Position numbers and translations under genes: made by a program
The notes under the pieces: generated by a model
Databases searched by the model: none
What the model was told of the DNA's origin: nothing
Seen by the model: the letters and a program-made list of their open reading frames with translations, nothing else
NCBI GenBank assembly: GCA_963170185.1
Contig: CAUJGS010000070.1
Span: forward strand, 1-44,008
DNA: 44,008 bases
From: Bdellovibrionota bacterium
Lineage (GTDB): Bacteria; Bdellovibrionota; Bdellovibrionia; Bdellovibrionales; JAMPXM01
Direction: 5' to 3'
Shown here: positions 32,862 to 40,334 of the stretch, one piece after another
Layout: every line of letters starts with the position of its first letter
Numbering within the stretch: the first letter of the stretch is position 1

Positions 32862-34682
32862 GTGTCTTCGACGAGTACCGGTAGTTTTGTTTCAGAAATC
32901 AAACGCTCGCATTATGCAGGTGCGCTTCGCGCCAATAACGCGGGTCAAAACGTGGTCGTCATGGGGTGGATTGATGGTCGTCGCGATCACGGTGGTCTGA
33001 TTTTTGTCGATATTCGTGATCGTGAAGGCACTGTTCAGGTGGTCCTTGATCCTTCGCGTCCTGCGATGGCGGCTGCGAAGGATCTGCGTGCGGAATTTGT
33101 CGTGGCGATTCGTGGACTCGTGCGTACTCGTCCCAGCGGCATGGCCAATAAAAAACTCGCAACTGGCGACGTTGAGATCGAAGCAGCGGAGTTGGAGATC
33201 CTCAGCGAGGCGAAAACTCCTCCGTTTCAGGTCAACGACGAAACTGTCGGCGAAAACCTGCGACTCAAGTATCGCTACCTCGATATTCGTTCGCAGCGTC
33301 TCAGCGGCTTCTTGCGTAAGCGTCACGAGATCGTCCGTTCCGTGCGAAACTTCCTTTCCGAAGAAGGTTTCACGGAAGTCGAAACACCGATCTTGTACAA
33401 ATCGACCCCCGAAGGTGCGCGCGATTATCTAGTGCCTTCGCGAGTTAACCAGGGTTCCTTCTACGCACTCCCGCAATCGCCGCAGACATTGAAGCAGCTT
33501 TTGATGATCGGCGGTATGGATCGCTACTTCCAAATCGCTCGCTGTTTCCGCGACGAAGACTTGCGTGCGGACCGTCAGGCGGAGTTCTCGCAAATCGATA
33601 TCGAGATGAGCTTCGTCGACCAAGACGATATCATCGCGGTGAATGAACGCATGGCCCAGCTGCTTTGGAAGAAATTCCGCGGCGTTGACCTCGGTCCGAT
33701 TCCGAAGATGAAGTTTATCGACGCGATGAACCGCTTTGGTTGCGACAAGCCGGATATGCGTTTTGGTCTTGAACTTCAGGACCTGACCGATAAGTCGCGC
33801 GGTACAGGCTTTAAGGTCTTTGATGACGTCTTGGCGAAAAACGGCGTCGTCAAAGGTTTGGGTATTGAGCAGGCTGGTGAAATGTCACGCGCTCAGATCG
33901 ACAAGCTTGTCGACATCGCGAAAAAAGCCGGTGCCAAGGGATTGGTTTGGATCAAGGGCGATGTGAATGGCGCGCTGACTTCGGCCGTGTCAAAAGCCCT
34001 GCCGGAAGACAAGGTAAAAGAGCTGCATAAAACACTCTGCCCGTCGGGTAAGGGGCTTTCGCTTCTCGTCGCTGACGGCTTCGACACGGCTTGTGCGGCG
34101 CTTTCGGCGCTTCGTCTGCATTTCGGTCGTGAGTTGAAGTTGATCGATGAGTCCCAGGACAAGTTTTTGTGGATCGTCGACTTCCCGCTGTTTGAGTACG
34201 ATGCGGAGGGCGGTCGCTGGGCGGCTCGTCACCATCCGTTCACGTCACCGCAAAACCAGCACATGGAAATCCTAAAGAGCGGCGATGAGAAGCGATATGG
34301 AGAGATCTTGGCGAAGGCTTATGATCTCGTTTGCAACGGTCATGAACTCGGCGGTGGCTCGGTTCGGATTCACCGCAGTGACTTACAGGCCTCGATGTTC
34401 AAAGCGCTAGGCCTTTCGCTAGAAGAGGCCAAAGAGAAGTTTGGTTTCTTTATGGAAGCGCTCAGCTATGGAACTCCTCCACATGCCGGTATCGCGTGGG
34501 GCGTAGATCGTCTGACGATGATTCTTTGCAACACAGATGCGATTCGTGACGTGATCGCGTTTCCGAAGACGGCAAAGGCGACCGACCTTATGGCGGAAGC
34601 TCCCAACGCTGTTTCGCGTGACCAGTTGATCGAACTCGGCATCCGCCTTGCGCCTGGTGTTGGCGAAACAGCTCCGAACTAA
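32862..34682 (+). CDS. aspS: Aspartyl-tRNA synthetase
   Basis: The enzyme (606 aa) is a class II synthetase of the long bacterial type. An N-terminal OB-fold binds the anticodon (VVVMGWIDGRRDHGGLIFVDIRDREGTVQVV). The catalytic core has motif 1 (FLSEEGFTEVETPIL), motif 2 (RYFQIARCFRDEDLRADRQAEFSQIDIEMSF) and motif 3 (GIAWGVDRLTMIL). The GAD insertion domain (about 285-420) typical of bacteria is present. The start is GTG 32862 with AAGGAG seven bases upstream. I cannot tell from sequence alone whether it is discriminating. Its end overlaps the convergent small gene by 4 bases. Confidence 0.97.
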   Translation: MSSTSTGSFVSEIKRSHYAGALRANNAGQNVVVMGWIDGRRDHGGLIFVDIRDREGTVQVVLDPSRPAMAAAKDLRAEFVVAIRGLVRTRPSGMANKKLATGDVEIEAAELEILSEAKTPPFQVNDETVGENLRLKYRYLDIRSQRLSGFLRKRHEIVRSVRNFLSEEGFTEVETPILYKSTPEGARDYLVPSRVNQGSFYALPQSPQTLKQLLMIGGMDRYFQIARCFRDEDLRADRQAEFSQIDIEMSFVDQDDIIAVNERMAQLLWKKFRGVDLGPIPKMKFIDAMNRFGCDKPDMRFGLELQDLTDKSRGTGFKVFDDVLAKNGVVKGLGIEQAGEMSRAQIDKLVDIAKKAGAKGLVWIKGDVNGALTSAVSKALPEDKVKELHKTLCPSGKGLSLLVADGFDTACAALSALRLHFGRELKLIDESQDKFLWIVDFPLFEYDAEGGRWAARHHPFTSPQNQHMEILKSGDEKRYGEILAKAYDLVCNGHELGGGSVRIHRSDLQASMFKALGLSLEEAKEKFGFFMEALSYGTPPHAGIAWGVDRLTMILCNTDAIRDVIAFPKTAKATDLMAEAPNAVSRDQLIELGIRLAPGVGETAPN

Positions 34683-34956
34683 TTTCTGTCGCGCACGCGA
34701 GCGACAGATTCCGTGGTCACGACGAGTTCTACTTCGTGGCCGGTTTTTTTCTTTTTGAGTTCTTGTAACTGCTCGCTATTCAAATCGGACTTTTTTATTT
34801 CATAGACGAGGCTCTTGGTTTCGATGAGGTATAATTCCTCCGTGAAACCCTTTAGCTTTCCGCGAATCGTAAAATGCCCGAGGCAAACGAAGACTGAGTC
34901 CACAAGATGAGCGTGAATGCAAAACAGGCTGTGAAAACGGCGGTGGTTTTTTTCAT
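34679..34956 (-). pseudogene. Small secreted protein with a one-base frameshift
   Basis: Two frames together make one sensible protein. The first starts at ATG 34956, whose ATGA overlaps the stop of the upstream gene. It encodes a perfect signal peptide, MKKTTAVFTACFAFTLILW, then TQSSFASGI, and soon hits TAA. The second frame carries the mature part (FTIRGKLKGFTEELYLIE, KKSDLNSEQLQELKKKKTG, then HEVELVVTTESVARVRDRN, stop at 34679). Adding one base to the four-base homopolymer at 34871-34874 (AAAA on the plus strand) joins them as ...FASGIFTIRGK.... The long open frame starting at 34966 reads nonsense over the signal-peptide region. It is either a frameshift mutation, a phase-variable tract (short for that) or a sequencing error. 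Function is unknown. It overlaps the aspS end by 4 bases. Confidence 0.75.
34685..34708. terminator. Stem-loop just after aspS, inside the end of the convergent gene
   Basis: TCTGTCGC pairs with GCGACAGA (8 bp perfect, 8-base loop), starting 2 bases after the aspS stop codon. It forms the last codons of the small gene on the other strand. No T-tract follows on the plus strand, so it is a weak terminator or stabilising hairpin. Confidence 0.45.
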
Positions 34957-35573
34957 CGGCTGACACCTCGTGGTGCAGAACCGCCTCGTTGTTCGACTTG
35001 AAAGCCGTCGGAGTCAGCCGCTGTGGGTGGTGCCGCCAGTACTTTCAAGGGTTTCACTTTCCAATAAAGCGACGAGCCTCGACGGTTGTTCACGCAGTCG
35101 TTTACCTTTGGGCAGTCGGGGTTGCCGTTAGAGGTTTTGTCGCCCAGACATTGAACGGAAGTTTGTGTGATCTCAAGTCCGGTAAGACTGCCACTTGCGG
35201 CCAGCCGGATGACCGTTCGGTTGATTTCGTCGTCCGTTAGTTTTGACCAATCCGACTTATCCAGCTCTTTTAAAACGGCCGCTTTCAATTTCCGGGTTAC
35301 CGGTGTGCACTGAGCCGAATAGAAGCAAAAGATTTTTTTGGAGTCCGAGCGTACCTCGATATCCTGTTTCGGGTCATCGCATTGAACGACTCCAGCCTCC
35401 GAATAGAACGAACCATTCATGACCATTGTTCCGCAAGCGAACTCAGCCAAGGAACTGGCTTTCGCCGTCGAGACGATGGAAACCATCGGTAAACTGAGTA
35501 GCAGAAGTAAAGCCGGCCGGATCGGGTCAAGCGAAGCATGAGTGCACCTACCGCTGAAAGTTGTAAATACCAT
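34953..35573 (-). CDS. Cys-containing exported protein of unknown function
   Basis: The protein (206 aa) has a signal peptide in the first 40 residues (hydrophobic core PALLLLLSLPMVSIVSTAKA). The mature part has about eight Cys spread in pairs (ACGTM, VQCDD, FCFYSAQC, SVQCLGD, PDCPKVNDC), suggesting disulfides in the periplasm or outside. A charged helical middle (LKAAVLKELDKSDWSKLTDDEIN) precedes a basic, Pro/Gly-rich tail. No domain is recognised. The stop overlaps the start of the frameshifted small gene by ATGA, so both belong to a coupled two-gene cassette of secreted proteins. Confidence 0.55.
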   Translation of the reverse strand: MVFTTFSGRCTHASLDPIRPALLLLLSLPMVSIVSTAKASSLAEFACGTMVMNGSFYSEAGVVQCDDPKQDIEVRSDSKKIFCFYSAQCTPVTRKLKAAVLKELDKSDWSKLTDDEINRTVIRLAASGSLTGLEITQTSVQCLGDKTSNGNPDCPKVNDCVNNRRGSSLYWKVKPLKVLAAPPTAADSDGFQVEQRGGSAPRGVSR

Positions 35574-35681
35574 GCTACCAGTCTTGGCGGAGCTCGAGAC
35601 AAACCTCGACTTCGTGAGTTTGGAGTTCTTGATAAAGGTCGAGAGCGTGCATCGGTCTTGTCGGCTAAAGGTCCGGGTCCT

Positions 35682-35708
35682 TATGTGTGTCTTAAAATGA
35701 GCCGATAA
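35682..35708 (+). promoter_or_regulatory. Candidate sigma-28 (FliA) promoter
   Basis: GCCGATAA (35701-35708) is identical to the E. coli sigma-28 -10 element. Fifteen bases upstream is TATG (35682-35685), only a half match to the -35 TAAA. It lies 86 bases before ATG 35794 and would drive the small gene there. With fliA 5 kb away, a flagellar-regulon link is plausible but unproven. Confidence 0.4.
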
Positions 35709-35793
35709 AAGTCATGAGAGCGGGGCAAGGCGCATGATGCGCTTTAAGAATCCGCCAGTAGCAACGATTCGATTGAACCAACAGGAGGTTGGG

Positions 35794-36240
35794 ATGGAAA
35801 AGATCAGCGGTATTTTACCGAAATCCGCACGAGTGTCATCGGTCGATATGAAGGACTCTGCACCAGTGCGGCCAGGTACGCCTTCGTTTGGTCGACCAGA
35901 AGGAGTTTCGTCGCTTCGCGAAGCGGCGATCGGGCAAACGGCTTCACGCGCAACAAAGATTCAATCCGAACGCATGGATTGGAAAACCAAAGATATGCAG
36001 CAAGCGGCAATGGCGCGCGAGCTTTCAGACAATTTCTTTCGCTCCCGGGTGGCTCAACCGGAAATCGCCGAATCAATGGGCAACGTAAGCGAGCCAGTTG
36101 CGACTTACAACGCCGAAGCGGTTTCAACACCCGTGACGTATGCGCCGATCAGCGGCTTTGCGAACACGGATAGCGAAGCTGCTAGTGAGGCTCCAAGCGA
36201 GCTTTATCCGCGTGGCAGTTTTATCGATGTTCAGGCCTGA
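35794..36240 (+). CDS. Small protein of unknown function, possible FliA-regulon member
   Basis: ATG 35794 (148 aa) is preceded by the strong site CAGGAGG; the frame is open further upstream, from 35734. There is no signal peptide or membrane segment. The N-terminal motif MEKISGILPKSARVSSVDMKDS, then VRPGTPSFGRP, looks conserved in style. A charged middle (QSERMDWKTKDMQQAAMARELSDNFF) is probably helical. The C-terminal third is Ala/Ser/Pro-rich and probably disordered. I recognise no domain; the length and disordered character would suit a secretion chaperone or a structural export substrate, but nothing shows it. It ends 4 bases from the convergent cpaF end. Confidence 0.6.
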   Translation: MEKISGILPKSARVSSVDMKDSAPVRPGTPSFGRPEGVSSLREAAIGQTASRATKIQSERMDWKTKDMQQAAMARELSDNFFRSRVAQPEIAESMGNVSEPVATYNAEAVSTPVTYAPISGFANTDSEAASEAPSELYPRGSFIDVQA

Positions 36241-36243
36241 TTT

Positions 36244-37383
36244 TCACGCCTGGTAAACCGTCGAGAAACAGAATCCCATTTCTTCCAAAGAGGCGACTTT
36301 GCTAATCGATGCAAGTCGCCTTTTTCCGTCTTTCGTTCGGTCGACGGTGACGATGTAGTGAATGCTCGAATGGATCAGGGCTCGAACCGTGGCCGCTGTC
36401 CACTGCGGGGCTCCCATTTGCACCAGCATTTCTAATCGGAGCATGGCTTCACGGGCGTTTGCGGCATGCAGGGTTCCCCAGCAGCCTTCGTGGCCGGTAG
36501 CGAAGGCCATCAAGAGATCCTTTGCCTCGGTGCCGCGGACTTCGCCCATTACCAGGCGATCAGGTCGCATGCGGAGAGATTGTTTTAAGAGATCCCCTAA
36601 GCCGATCTCCGTGTCGTCCGCATGTCTTGCGGTTTTGGTGAGAAGTTTGAGACTTGCCGGAGTGGGAACGGGAATCTCATCGGTGTCCTCTAGTATCAAT
36701 GCGCGTTCATGCTCGGCAATTTCGTTGAGTGCCGCGGAAAGGGCGGATGTTTTTCCGGACCCAGTGGCACCGATCACCAAAACATTTTGTCGTTTAGCTA
36801 TGAGCTCTCGAACTTGCTGAATCCCGCGCTCATTTGCCCATTCCGAAGCAAGCAGCTCTTCTAGAGTCCAGCGACGATTCCGAACTCGGCGGAGTGTGAG
36901 GCAGGGGAAATCGCCGACGATGGGAGAAGCCACGACATGAACACGGAAATCGGACCAGCGCCCGTTGGCAAACGGTTTGGTCTCATCCACATTTGCTTTT
37001 GCCGCTCGTAGAACACGATTGAAGCAGCTACGGTATGTGATGCGATTGAGAAAGCGGTCGCCTAATCGTTCAAGTCGGCCACCGCGCTCCACCCAAATCG
37101 AGTCGGGAGCCATCACCAGAATTTCAGTTACGCTTTCATCGGTTTGAACTCTTCCAAGTGGGCCAAATTCAAAAAACTCTCCGACGATTCGGGCGCGACT
37201 CGGCTCATCGAGATTCTCGAGGCATCGTTTTAGGCAGTTGTCCAATGCGACATCACGTTCGCGTTCAAGCCGATCGAGGATCGGGGTGTGTTTGAGGCTT
37301 GGGATCTCTTGAATCGCCTGAAGAGTGCGTTCTGCGTGCTGCAAGAGATCCGCCGACTGAAGGGAGCTGAGTGTAGTTGTCAT
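36244..37383 (-). CDS. cpaF: CpaF/TadA-type secretion ATPase
   Basis: The protein (379 aa) is a cytosolic hexameric ATPase of the type II/IV secretion superfamily that powers Tad (Flp) pilus assembly or retraction. Walker A GATGSGKT is at 205-212, the Asp-box region is LILEDTDEIPVP, the Walker B region is RMRPDRLVMGEVRG (about 271-284), and the His box is GTLHAAN (303-309). The N-terminal CpaF domain (TEILVMAPDSIWVERGGRLERL) is present but shorter than in Caulobacter CpaF. The gene overlaps the secretin gene by 4 bases. No TadB/TadC membrane proteins or pilin follow here, so the rest of the system must lie elsewhere. Confidence 0.9.
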   Translation of the reverse strand: MTTTLSSLQSADLLQHAERTLQAIQEIPSLKHTPILDRLERERDVALDNCLKRCLENLDEPSRARIVGEFFEFGPLGRVQTDESVTEILVMAPDSIWVERGGRLERLGDRFLNRITYRSCFNRVLRAAKANVDETKPFANGRWSDFRVHVVASPIVGDFPCLTLRRVRNRRWTLEELLASEWANERGIQQVRELIAKRQNVLVIGATGSGKTSALSAALNEIAEHERALILEDTDEIPVPTPASLKLLTKTARHADDTEIGLGDLLKQSLRMRPDRLVMGEVRGTEAKDLLMAFATGHEGCWGTLHAANAREAMLRLEMLVQMGAPQWTAATVRALIHSSIHYIVTVDRTKDGKRRLASISKVASLEEMGFCFSTVYQA

Positions 37384-38732
37384 TGTGACTCCCCTGAAGC
37401 GCCGGGAAAACTGATCTCGGGTGTTAAAAAAATCACGAGTTCGGTGACGCGATTGAGAAAGTCGTGGCTTTCAAAGAGAGTCCCGAGGATGGGAATGGAG
37501 CTGAGAAGTCCGAGGCCTGAGAGCGATCGTCCTTCTTCTCGTTTGATCAGCCCCGAAAGAGCCACGGTCTGTGTGCCGGCAAGGTTAAACTGGGTTTCAA
37601 TGCGATTCGAAGTGACGCCCGGAATGTTGGACTTTGATGGCATGGAGCTGTCGATTGCCGAAATCTCGGTGATGAGCTGAAACTTCAGTCGTTTCAGTCG
37701 ATCAGCACGGGGTTGCACATGAAGGGTGATGCCGTACTTTTTCCACTCGACGTTGCTGGATCGGTAACTCGATGTCTGAATTGGAATTTCTCCACCTGCA
37801 AAAAACTTGGCTTCACCACCGGAGCGACAAAGCAGATTGGGCATCGCGAGAATGCGGCCTTCACCACGCTGCTCGAGATCTTCTAGCTGAGCCGTGATGG
37901 AGCCGACATCAATCACCGTGGGCTGGCCACCGAGGACAAAAAAGTCAGGCCATTTGATTCCGAGCTTTTGCACGGTTGAGCGGCGTACTTCGGCGATGAC
38001 GACTTGAGTGCGGATCATCGGCTCGAGATCATTGATCGAAGAAGAGTGTTCGATTCGGATTCCAAGAGTTGAAAGTTGAAGACTATCCTGCGCGGACATC
38101 TTTTCGCGGTCTTTGTTCGTAACAAGTTGAGGACCATTTTTCTCGATGTGAAGGTAGTCGCCGGCCCACGCGAGATGGCGAAGCTCTTGATTGATAGCTT
38201 GCCTCAGCTTTTCTCGCGGCAAGACCTCGGCTTGCAGCTGCCATGGAATCTGATTGGCCCGGGCGATCTCGGTCAGTATTCTCCAGTCTTCCATTCTTAA
38301 AAGTTCACCGCGTACGACGAGAACGGGTAACGCGGAAGTATCCAAAAACAGCCCGCGCGTTGTTTTTAGAAAGTCAGAGAATCGTTTGGCCGTTGCCGCT
38401 GTTTTGCGGTCGGTGACGTAGACAGTCTGGTCGGGTGAGGCGGTTTTCGATGCGAGAAAGCGTAGTTTCGCCCGTCCGATTTTTTTACCGGTAAGAATGA
38501 CGCTTGCGCCGACCTTGCGGGCTCGAACCACTCCGCCATCGCTGATATGAATTTTGGCCGATTGAAGAAGATCCAGTTTGATGGACTCTCCGATTCCCAA
38601 GATCTGAGATCCTTCAGCCGGTTTGTTTGGCTCCGGCGCGACGGCCTTTGCTTGGAATCCGAGCAAGAGAAAAGAAAGGCCGATGAGAAAGAGAAGTAAC
38701 ATCTGGGTCGTCGAGAGTTTTTGATGGCGCAC
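37380..38732 (-). CDS. cpaC: CpaC/RcpA-type secretin
   Basis: This outer-membrane secretin of a Tad-type pilus has an N-terminal membrane or signal segment (MLLLFLIGLSFLLLGFQAKA). Then come the BON/pilus N-domain (LLQSAKIHISDGGVVRARKVGASVILTGKKIGRAKL) and the secretin core (GIKWPDFFVLGG, ILAMPNLLCRSGGEAKFFAGGEIPIQTS). The C-terminus is NLAGTQTVALSGLIKREEGRSLSGLGLLSSIPILGTLFES, followed by TELVIFLTPEI. I choose GTG 38732, because CGGAGG lies six bases upstream; ATG 38768 has no ribosome site. It overlaps cpaF by 4 bases. At 450 aa it is slightly short for CpaC but appears complete. Confidence 0.88.
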   Translation of the reverse strand: MRHQKLSTTQMLLLFLIGLSFLLLGFQAKAVAPEPNKPAEGSQILGIGESIKLDLLQSAKIHISDGGVVRARKVGASVILTGKKIGRAKLRFLASKTASPDQTVYVTDRKTAATAKRFSDFLKTTRGLFLDTSALPVLVVRGELLRMEDWRILTEIARANQIPWQLQAEVLPREKLRQAINQELRHLAWAGDYLHIEKNGPQLVTNKDREKMSAQDSLQLSTLGIRIEHSSSINDLEPMIRTQVVIAEVRRSTVQKLGIKWPDFFVLGGQPTVIDVGSITAQLEDLEQRGEGRILAMPNLLCRSGGEAKFFAGGEIPIQTSSYRSSNVEWKKYGITLHVQPRADRLKRLKFQLITEISAIDSSMPSKSNIPGVTSNRIETQFNLAGTQTVALSGLIKREEGRSLSGLGLLSSIPILGTLFESHDFLNRVTELVIFLTPEISFPGASGESQ

Positions 38733-38871
38733 TTGAGTCCTCCGAGGGGTTGCTTCGGAGGACTGCATTGAGCACGAGCTGCGCCGTGGATAGGTGAGTG
38801 GTCATCAAGGTCTGGTTCTCGCTGAAGTGTCCGTAGGCCGTAAGCCGGACATCGAGATTTTTTGCCGAGAA

Positions 38872-40002
38872 CTAGTTTCCGGCGTCTTGGTCGCGACCAA
38901 GTAGGAAAGAGACCAGCACAGATTTGTTTTTGGATTCAATCTCGAGCTTCGAGTGATGAAGCTTCAATAAGGCGTTGCAGATGCTCAATCCCAATCCTGT
39001 GCCGATGCTGTGATTGAGTGTGTTTTCATTCAAGGTAAATGGCTTAAGCAGAGATTCGACTTTCTTGGGGTCGAGCTTGGCGCCATTGGCTGTGTGATTC
39101 TCGATCGACACGCGAAGCAGACCATTGCCTTGGGAATCGGCTTGAACCTTTACTTCCGAGTCTTGGTCGGCGAATTTCGCGGCATTGTGAAGCAGACGGC
39201 GCATGATATTGCGTATGATTTTTTCGTCGGCAAAAAACTTTTGGTTTTCAATTTGAAAGCTCAAGGTCACATTTCTGTCGTTGAGCAGTTTTTGAATCGG
39301 CTCGGTAATAAGCGAGTCATTGATCGTCGATTTGGAAGAGATCGAGCGCAGGTCAAGCTTGGTCTGCTGGGTTTCGGCCGAAACGAGTTCCAAGGAATCG
39401 TTGATCATGTCTTGCAAACGAAGCGCTGCGGTTTTGATGCGGCTCAAATAGCGTTGTTGGTCGAGATCGAGTTTTGTTTCGGCCAATAAGTCCGTGAAGC
39501 TTAACATCGTCGTTAGAGGCGTCTTTAACTCGTGGTTCACCAAAACCATGAACTGATTTTTGGCTTGATCCAAAGTCTGAAGCTCTTCGAGAGCGGCTTG
39601 TAGCGCCTGGTTCTTTTCGCGCAGCTCTTGTCCGAGTTCATAGCGTTCGACAGCTTTGTCCACTGTGTTGACGAGATCCACGGGGTCCCATGGTTTGTTC
39701 ACATAGCGATAAATCTGACCGCTGTTGATAGCTTCGATGACGACTTCAATGTCCGCGTATCCGGTGAGAAGAATGCGAATCGCATCCGGATGTGTCTTGA
39801 GTGATCGCGATAAAAACTCCACGCCTGTCATCTTCGGCATACGCTGGTCGCTGATGATCAAAGTCACCCGATTTTGGTCGAGAACCTTAAGTGCATCCTG
39901 GCCCGAGGTCGCCTTTAAGACCTTGTATTTCGTTCGGAGCAAGCGCTCGAGGGCATCAACGTTATCAGCTTCGTCATCAACGCAAAGAATGGTGTGCTTC
40001 AT
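38872..40002 (-). CDS. Response regulator-histidine kinase fusion (REC-HisKA-HATPase)
   Basis: The protein (376 aa) has an N-terminal receiver domain (1-118) with acidic pair Asp9/Asp10, phospho-acceptor Asp52 (ISDQRMPKMTG) and conserved Lys103 (VNKPWDP). A coiled-coil linker (about 118-150, ELREKNQALQAALEELQTLD) leads to the HisKA domain with His157 in VNHELKTPL. The HATPase domain has the N box (IMRRLLHNAAKFA) and G box (GTGLGLSIC). There is no membrane segment, so it is a cytosolic kinase probably controlled by phosphorylation of its receiver. It has the same orientation as cpaC-cpaF but is about 140 bases upstream of it, so a functional link is only suggested by position. Confidence 0.9.
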   Translation of the reverse strand: MKHTILCVDDEADNVDALERLLRTKYKVLKATSGQDALKVLDQNRVTLIISDQRMPKMTGVEFLSRSLKTHPDAIRILLTGYADIEVVIEAINSGQIYRYVNKPWDPVDLVNTVDKAVERYELGQELREKNQALQAALEELQTLDQAKNQFMVLVNHELKTPLTTMLSFTDLLAETKLDLDQQRYLSRIKTAALRLQDMINDSLELVSAETQQTKLDLRSISSKSTINDSLITEPIQKLLNDRNVTLSFQIENQKFFADEKIIRNIMRRLLHNAAKFADQDSEVKVQADSQGNGLLRVSIENHTANGAKLDPKKVESLLKPFTLNENTLNHSIGTGLGLSICNALLKLHHSKLEIESKNKSVLVSFLLGRDQDAGN

Positions 40003-40334
40003 GAAGTGAACATAGTGTAGGATTTAAACAGAGGAACCTGCAATACGGTTTCCTAGGAAAGCACAGTTCGACATCCAGGGAGGGAGGTCGGAGACTGAAG
40101 CATCTCGCCACTCGCAGGGCCATTTTTGGAATCTGTGATCGAGGTTTCAATCCCCATCTCTCGACGGAAGTCGAGTCTATGCACTCAAGTGTCGAATTTT
40201 TTGACGAATCGACTCGATCGAACTGGACCTGTATCGAGGTGATTCAAGTTGATCGTCGAAAATGTCGACACGGTTGAAGTGAAGGACCGTTTAAGTAACG
40301 AACGCTTCGGCTTCGAGGCGCTCAAGGAGATGAC
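40003..40334. other. Intergenic region dense in TCGA sites, upstream of the Gly/Met-rich gene
   Basis: No gene is visible in these 332 bases. They contain twelve TCGA tetranucleotides between 40068 and 40316, eleven within 201 bases. A perfect hairpin CTCGAC/GTCGAG with a GGAA loop (40160-40175) and an AGGAACC/GGTTTCCT imperfect hairpin (about 40032-40054) are also present. I find no good sigma-70, sigma-28 or sigma-54 promoter. The strong ribosome site AAGGAG (40325-40330) for the next gene closes the region. Confidence 0.45.

Noticed and set aside
34679-34966. The 95-codon frame starting at 34966 taken as an intact protein
   Set aside because: Its first 32 residues are the out-of-frame reading of a perfect signal peptide; the frameshift explanation fits better.
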